From: Granulosicoccus sp964352535
GTDB lineage: Bacteria > Pseudomonadota > Gammaproteobacteria > Granulosicoccales > Granulosicoccaceae
Assembly (NCBI GenBank): GCA_964352535.1
Contig: CAYGSW010000221.1
Coordinates: forward strand, 1 to 9,531
DNA length: 9,531 nt
Direction: 5' to 3'
Shown here: positions 6,400-9,531 of the stretch, piece by piece
Layout: each line of letters begins with the position of its first letter
How positions within the stretch are numbered: the first letter of the stretch is position 1
Notes under the pieces: generated by a model
Database searches by the model: none
What the model saw: only the letters and a program-made list of their open reading frames with translations
Told to the model about the DNA's origin: nothing
Position numbers and translations under genes: made by a program

Positions 6400-7389
6400 G
6401 TGCAGAATGCTCTGACACCGTGTCCCCCGTGGTTGTACGCTGATGCCCGGCAGCTGATGGCAGCGGCCAACCAGCAACGCCTGCACCACGCTTTGTTGAT
6501 CACTGGCATAGACGGCATTGGCAAAAAGGTATTTTGTGCATGGTTGGCAGAAGCACTCCTGTGCAGTCAACGCACGGCAATGGGTGCTTGTGGTCAATGC
6601 CCTGCCTGTAGACAGGTAATGGCAGATGCTCATCCGGATTTCAAGCGAGTGGAGCCTGAAGGCGCAAACGCAGGCATCAAGATTGATACGGTCCGCAGTC
6701 TGGTTGACTGGCTGCAATTGACCGCTGGTCAGGACAGCTATCGTGTTGCGCTGATGAGTGATGCAAACGGACTGAACCGACATTCAGCCAACAGCCTTCT
6801 CAAGACACTCGAGGAGCCAGCTGATAATGCAGTGCTTATCCTTGGCTCGGCACGCATCGGGGCGTTGCCAGCCACCGTACGCAGTCGGTGCCAGAAGATC
6901 ACCTTGAAGCTGGGCGATAAAGAGGCTGCCCTGCAGTGGCTTAAAGATTATTCCAGTGACCCGTTGCAGATCCTGATGGAGGCAGGCGGCGGGCCTTATG
7001 CGGCGTTACGCTACCTGGATGAAGAGCACCAGGCAGCACGAAAACTGCTGGCCCAGGCATGGAATGATCTTTTTTTGCACAAGGGCAGTGTGGGACGGAT
7101 CGCAGATTCCATCGCCAAACTTGAAGCGCAGTTTTGCCTTGCGATGTTTGCAAAGTGGTGTGTTCTGGCCGCAAAGCAGGTATGTAACGTGCCAATCGAT
7201 GATCAACTAACCGTTAGCCAGATGCTGGCAGAGACACAAAACCGCCTCAGTAGCGAGCAGTGGTTCACACTTCACGATCGTTTATTGCATTTGCATCGTT
7301 CGGATAGCGCGAGCTTCAAGACGCAGACTGTGCTGGAGGGATTTTTTGCCGATACACGTCTCATGATCAACGGCGACGCTCTGTTATGA
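6400..7389 (+). CDS. holB: DNA polymerase III delta' subunit HolB
   Basis: The delta' stator of the clamp loader, which with gamma/tau and delta opens the beta sliding clamp. The 329 residues are near the E. coli length. AAA+ features are a P-loop-like GIDGIGKK (36-43), a zinc module of C55, C64, C67 and C70 with the same spacing as E. coli delta', NSLLKTLEEP (131-140), and the SRC motif S162-R163-C164 that supplies the trans arginine finger. The P-loop keeps a lysine but has Lys in place of the usual Ser/Thr, consistent with delta' not hydrolysing ATP. The C-terminal collar domain is less conserved, as expected. The GTG start uses GAGG (6385-6388) inside the tmk end, 11 bases upstream. It overlaps pilZ by four bases. 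Confidence 0.95.
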   Translation: MQNALTPCPPWLYADARQLMAAANQQRLHHALLITGIDGIGKKVFCAWLAEALLCSQRTAMGACGQCPACRQVMADAHPDFKRVEPEGANAGIKIDTVRSLVDWLQLTAGQDSYRVALMSDANGLNRHSANSLLKTLEEPADNAVLILGSARIGALPATVRSRCQKITLKLGDKEAALQWLKDYSSDPLQILMEAGGGPYAALRYLDEEHQAARKLLAQAWNDLFLHKGSVGRIADSIAKLEAQFCLAMFAKWCVLAAKQVCNVPIDDQLTVSQMLAETQNRLSSEQWFTLHDRLLHLHRSDSASFKTQTVLEGFFADTRLMINGDALL

Positions 7390-7733
7390 CCGAACAAACT
7401 CGAAAAGGCATCATATCCTTCAGCATCACTGACCGTGGTGCGCTCTATTCATCGTACCTGTCCTTCGTACAGAACGGCGGCCTCTTCGTGCCCACCTCAC
7501 GAAGCTACGATCTGGGCGATGAAGTATTCATGCTGCTCAGACTTATGGACGACCAGGGCATAACGCCAGTTGTCGGAACCGTAGTTTGGGTGACGCCTGC
7601 TGGCGCTCAGGGCAACAAGGTTTCAGGCATTGGTGTACAGTTCCTTGATGACGACAATGGTGCTACACGTACCAACATAGAACAGCATCTTGCGGGTGCG
7701 CTTAATGGCGAGCGTCGCACCCACACCATGTAG
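7386..7733 (+). CDS. pilZ: Type IV pilus assembly protein PilZ
   Basis: Small cytoplasmic PilZ-domain protein needed for type IV pilus biogenesis, known in Pseudomonas and Xanthomonas to act with FimX and the PilB ATPase. The 115 residues are nearly all domain. Recognisable blocks are ISFSITDRGALYSSYL, NGGLFVPTSRSYDLGDEVF, TVVWVTPAGAQGNKVSGIGVQF and a conserved tail ending RRTHTM, very like Pseudomonas PilZ. The RxxxR arm is absent and NGGLFV replaces D/NxSxxG, so like the founding PilZ it is not expected to bind c-di-GMP. The ATG overlaps the holB stop in an ATGA junction, implying coupling. The holB-pilZ pairing is typical; tatD, often next in relatives, is not found. The gene suggests the organism makes type IV pili. 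Confidence 0.93.
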   Translation: MTEQTRKGIISFSITDRGALYSSYLSFVQNGGLFVPTSRSYDLGDEVFMLLRLMDDQGITPVVGTVVWVTPAGAQGNKVSGIGVQFLDDDNGATRTNIEQHLAGALNGERRTHTM

Positions 7734-7746
7734 TTTCAAGACCAAT

Positions 7747-7780
7747 GTAGACACAGCTGTTCGCAGCTGATGTACCCTAC
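7747..7780 (+). repeat. Bulged hairpin with a UUCG loop after pilZ
   Basis: CAGCTG (7754-7759), TTCG and CAGCTG (7764-7769) form a perfect 6-base-pair stem closed by G-C around UUCG. ACA (7751-7753) pairs with TGT (7771-7773) past a bulged A, and GTAG (7747-7750) with CTAC (7777-7780) past ACC, giving up to 13 pairs. No U-tract follows, so an RNA end, processing site or translation element is more likely than a standard terminator. Confidence 0.5.
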
Positions 7781-7809
7781 GCGCTTTAGGCGTTCGGGAA
7801 CAAGGGTCA

Positions 7810-8289
7810 ATGGCAACAAAGAGAAAGCCTGGGAAGTCCAGTAGTGCCAGCAAAGAGTCGACAAAAAAAAACGCGTCGAATACTCCTAAAGCTACCGCCA
7901 AAGGTACTCCCAAAAATAAAAAGCGCGGTAAAAAATCTGTGGCCATAGCGCCTCGGGTTGCCAAGCTCATGTCTCGCTTCAAAGGTGCACGCCAGAGCGA
8001 CGTGTCCGACAAGGTATTCGTGGCTATCAGTCCAGTACATGGCAAGGGCTTGTTTGCAGCCAAACGCATCAAGGCAAATACCGTACTGGGTCGCTTGCAT
8101 GGCATGCCAACGTTTGACGACGGCATCTATGTTCTTTGGATAACTGACGAGCTGGGACTGGAGCTCACCAATGACTTCAAATACATCAACCACAACAGCA
8201 ATCCGAACGCTGCATATTCTGATCTTGACGTCACTGTGCTAAGGGATGTCGAACCGGGTGAAGAGCTGTTGCACGATTACGGCTGGTAG
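7810..8289 (+). CDS. Small SET-domain protein with a lysine-rich tail (putative protein-lysine methyltransferase)
   Basis: Likely S-adenosylmethionine-dependent lysine N-methyltransferase; the substrate is unknown. Residues 1-45 are low-complexity and very basic (about 15 Lys/Arg), with two T-P-K motifs (25-27, 33-35), like histone H1 or AlgP tails. The SET core spans about 67-159: HGKGLFA (77-83, first SAM-binding motif), KYINHNSNPNA (124-134, the RFINHSCxPN motif, N127-H128), and GEELLHDYGW (150-159) with catalytic Y157. The chain stops two residues after Y157, so there is no cysteine-rich post-SET segment. The ATG has AAGGG only three bases upstream, a cramped ribosome site. It lies 76 bases after pilZ and 42 before apbE. 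A run of nine A (7863-7871) sits in the tail. The domain call is solid; activity and targets are inferred. Confidence 0.85.
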   Translation: MATKRKPGKSSSASKESTKKNASNTPKATAKGTPKNKKRGKKSVAIAPRVAKLMSRFKGARQSDVSDKVFVAISPVHGKGLFAAKRIKANTVLGRLHGMPTFDDGIYVLWITDELGLELTNDFKYINHNSNPNAAYSDLDVTVLRDVEPGEELLHDYGW

Positions 8290-8302
8290 TCCTGTGAGCC
8301 AG

Positions 8303-8315
8303 TACTGATTCAGTA
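8303..8315. promoter_or_regulatory. 13-base palindrome upstream of apbE
   Basis: TACTGATTCAGTA has perfect 6-base arms around one T and lies in the 42-base gap before apbE, ending 16 bases before the ATG. It could be a repressor site or a small hairpin. No -35/-10 pair was recognised around it, and arms of this length occur by chance, so the call is weak. Confidence 0.25.
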
Positions 8316-8331
8316 GAACCGCCTGTTCGAT

Positions 8332-9369
8332 ATGCAGAAGCTCATGAAACCGGGCTATTTGATCACTATCCTGTTTCTGATAAGCGCCTGCTCCAGCGAA
8401 GAGGTGTCGTTATCGACGCCAGCAGCGACAATGGTGCATGACGTAGGCGGCGCAACCATGGGCACCCGTTGGAGCGTGAAATGGGTCACTGATGCTCAGT
8501 TGCCGCCAGTGTCTGGTGAGGTGCTAAAAGCCTCACTTGTCGAAGAACTGGATCGCATCAACGGTCTGATGTCCACGTGGGATCCTGATTCGCAACTCTC
8601 GGTGTTCAACCGAACTCAAAGCGTTGATCCTATGGTGTTGGACGATGACACACTAGCTGTGATCGATACCGCCCTGAGCATCAGTCGATTGACAGCCGGT
8701 CAGTACGACATTACGTTGCAGCCGGTGATTGATCTATGGGGCTTCGGTGGTAATGACACACCCGTTACGCCAGATCAGGCCGATATTGATCGTGCGTTGC
8801 AGAGTTCCGGTTTTTCCCACATTGTGCGGATCAATAACACAGTGCGAAAACGTGTGCCCGGACTGTCTATCGATGTGTCGTCACTGGCCAAAGGCTTTGC
8901 CGTTGATCAACTGGGAAAGGTGGTTGAATCTCTGGGAATCAGCCACTACCTGGTGGACATCGGTGGAGAGTTACGGGCACGAGGTCAACGCGGCGATGGT
9001 AAGGCGTGGCGTGTAGGCATTGAAAGTCCGGATGGCGACGTTCCCCAGATCCTTGAGCTGATTGACACACAGATTGCCACCTCAGGCAGCTACAGAAACT
9101 ACCGTGTAGAGAACGGTCAACGCTTGTCCCACATTATCGACGGCGAAACAGGTCGTCCCGTAACGCATGATGTGGTGTCAGTCAGCGTGATTCACAAAAG
9201 TGCCATGTTGGCCGATGCGTGGGCCACTGCGCTGATGATCGTTGGCAAGCAGAAAGCCCTGAGCTTGATAGAACAGCAAGGGCTGACTGCGCAGCTGACA
9301 GTTGTCCTGGGTGAGCAATTCGAACGCATCGCGCTTCGCGGTTTTTCGGAGCTGCTGGTTTCAGAATGA
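8332..9369 (+). CDS. apbE: ApbE family FAD:protein FMN transferase, predicted lipoprotein
   Basis: Uses FAD to attach FMN covalently to threonine in target flavoproteins such as NqrB/NqrC or RnfG/RnfD, outside the cytoplasm. The 345 residues match the family. Residues 1-19 form a lipoprotein signal ending in the lipobox ISAC with C20; serine at +2 suggests outer-membrane sorting. ApbE motifs in order are MGTRW (43-47), MSTWDPDSQLSVFN (80-93), DITLQPVIDLWGFG (126-139), DVSSLAKGFAVD (181-192), LVDIGGELRARG (207-218), TSGSYRNY (250-257), HIIDGETGRPV (267-277) and ADAWATAL (294-301), with D295 and T299 in the metal site. ATG 8332 has a poor ribosome site; ATG 8344 would give a shorter but still complete signal. 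No nqr or rnf gene adjoins it here, so the target is unknown. Confidence 0.95.
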   Translation: MQKLMKPGYLITILFLISACSSEEVSLSTPAATMVHDVGGATMGTRWSVKWVTDAQLPPVSGEVLKASLVEELDRINGLMSTWDPDSQLSVFNRTQSVDPMVLDDDTLAVIDTALSISRLTAGQYDITLQPVIDLWGFGGNDTPVTPDQADIDRALQSSGFSHIVRINNTVRKRVPGLSIDVSSLAKGFAVDQLGKVVESLGISHYLVDIGGELRARGQRGDGKAWRVGIESPDGDVPQILELIDTQIATSGSYRNYRVENGQRLSHIIDGETGRPVTHDVVSVSVIHKSAMLADAWATALMIVGKQKALSLIEQQGLTAQLTVVLGEQFERIALRGFSELLVSE

Positions 9370-9379
9370 AACTGTTTCA
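9367..9379. repeat. 13-base palindrome across the apbE stop codon
   Basis: TGAAACTGTTTCA has perfect 6-base arms around one T, and its first three bases are the apbE stop. Allowing one mismatched pair, it extends to 9364-9382. The GAAAC/GTTTC half-sites resemble those bound by PsrA-type fatty-acid regulators, but the one-base spacing is shorter than the two to four reported for that motif. No U-tract follows. Confidence 0.3.
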
Positions 9380-9531
9380 CTCAGGCGGCTGATACGCCAG
9401 GTTGCGAAATGTGTGCTGAAACGTCGGATACGGCAGCGAGTTAGTCGGTCGAAGGGTTGCCAAAAAGATCGTTACGTGCTAGTAGTCCGTCAACCCGAAA
9501 TATTAGGATTCAGAGTTCACCAGCCGCCGCC

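Noticed and set aside
7386..7733. c-di-GMP receptor role for the PilZ protein
   Set aside because: The RxxxR and D/NxSxxG ligand motifs are missing, as in the founding PilZ of type IV pili.
9370..9531. Gene or tRNA in the last 162 bases
   Set aside because: No frame of useful length with a ribosome site and no cloverleaf pattern was seen. On the minus strand all three frames meet a stop within about 30 bases of the right edge, so at most the tail of a convergent gene could be there.

Overview
The window looks like a chromosomal housekeeping segment of a gammaproteobacterium outside the enterics. The evidence is the order fabD-fabG-acpP-fabF-mltG-tmk-holB-pilZ, a PilZ protein of the Pseudomonas/Xanthomonas type IV pilus type, and an E. 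coli-like type II thymidylate kinase. All eleven recognisable genes lie on the + strand, and coding density is high. I see no mobile element, CRISPR array, tRNA or rRNA.

Layout: (1) 62-871 dapB (lysine/diaminopimelate synthesis), then a 135-base gap. (2) 1007-4699 is a type II fatty-acid synthesis block: fabD (malonyl loading onto ACP), fabG (ketoacyl reduction), acpP (acyl carrier, with its own promoter and a strong ribosome site) and fabF (elongation). A 274-base, inverted-repeat-rich gap separates acpP from fabF. plsX and fabH, usually upstream of fabD, are absent, and dapB sits there instead. (3) 4696-7733 is a tightly packed run: mltG overlaps fabF by 4 bases, then tmk, holB, and pilZ overlapping holB by 4 bases. 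pabC, common between fabF and mltG in relatives, is missing. (4) 7810-9369 is less conventional: a small SET-domain protein (putative lysine methyltransferase) with a lysine-rich, histone H1-like N-terminal tail, then an ApbE-type flavin transferase predicted to be a lipoprotein. The last 162 bases hold no gene I can support.

Functionally, FabD, FabG, AcpP and FabF form the core elongation machinery. MltG limits glycan strand length at the inner membrane, Tmk makes dTDP, HolB is the delta' subunit of the polymerase III clamp loader, PilZ supports type IV pilus assembly, and ApbE attaches FMN to exported or membrane flavoproteins. Six of the eleven genes use non-ATG starts: TTG for dapB, fabF and mltG; GTG for fabD, tmk and holB.

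The most unusual gene is the SET-domain protein. It ends two residues after its catalytic tyrosine and carries a basic tail that could be a nucleic-acid-binding arm or a methylation substrate. The most unusual non-coding signals are an 18-base perfect palindrome across the acpP stop codon and the structured acpP-fabF intergenic region. I did not find a clear multi-gene new system; the SET gene is the best candidate for undescribed biology.
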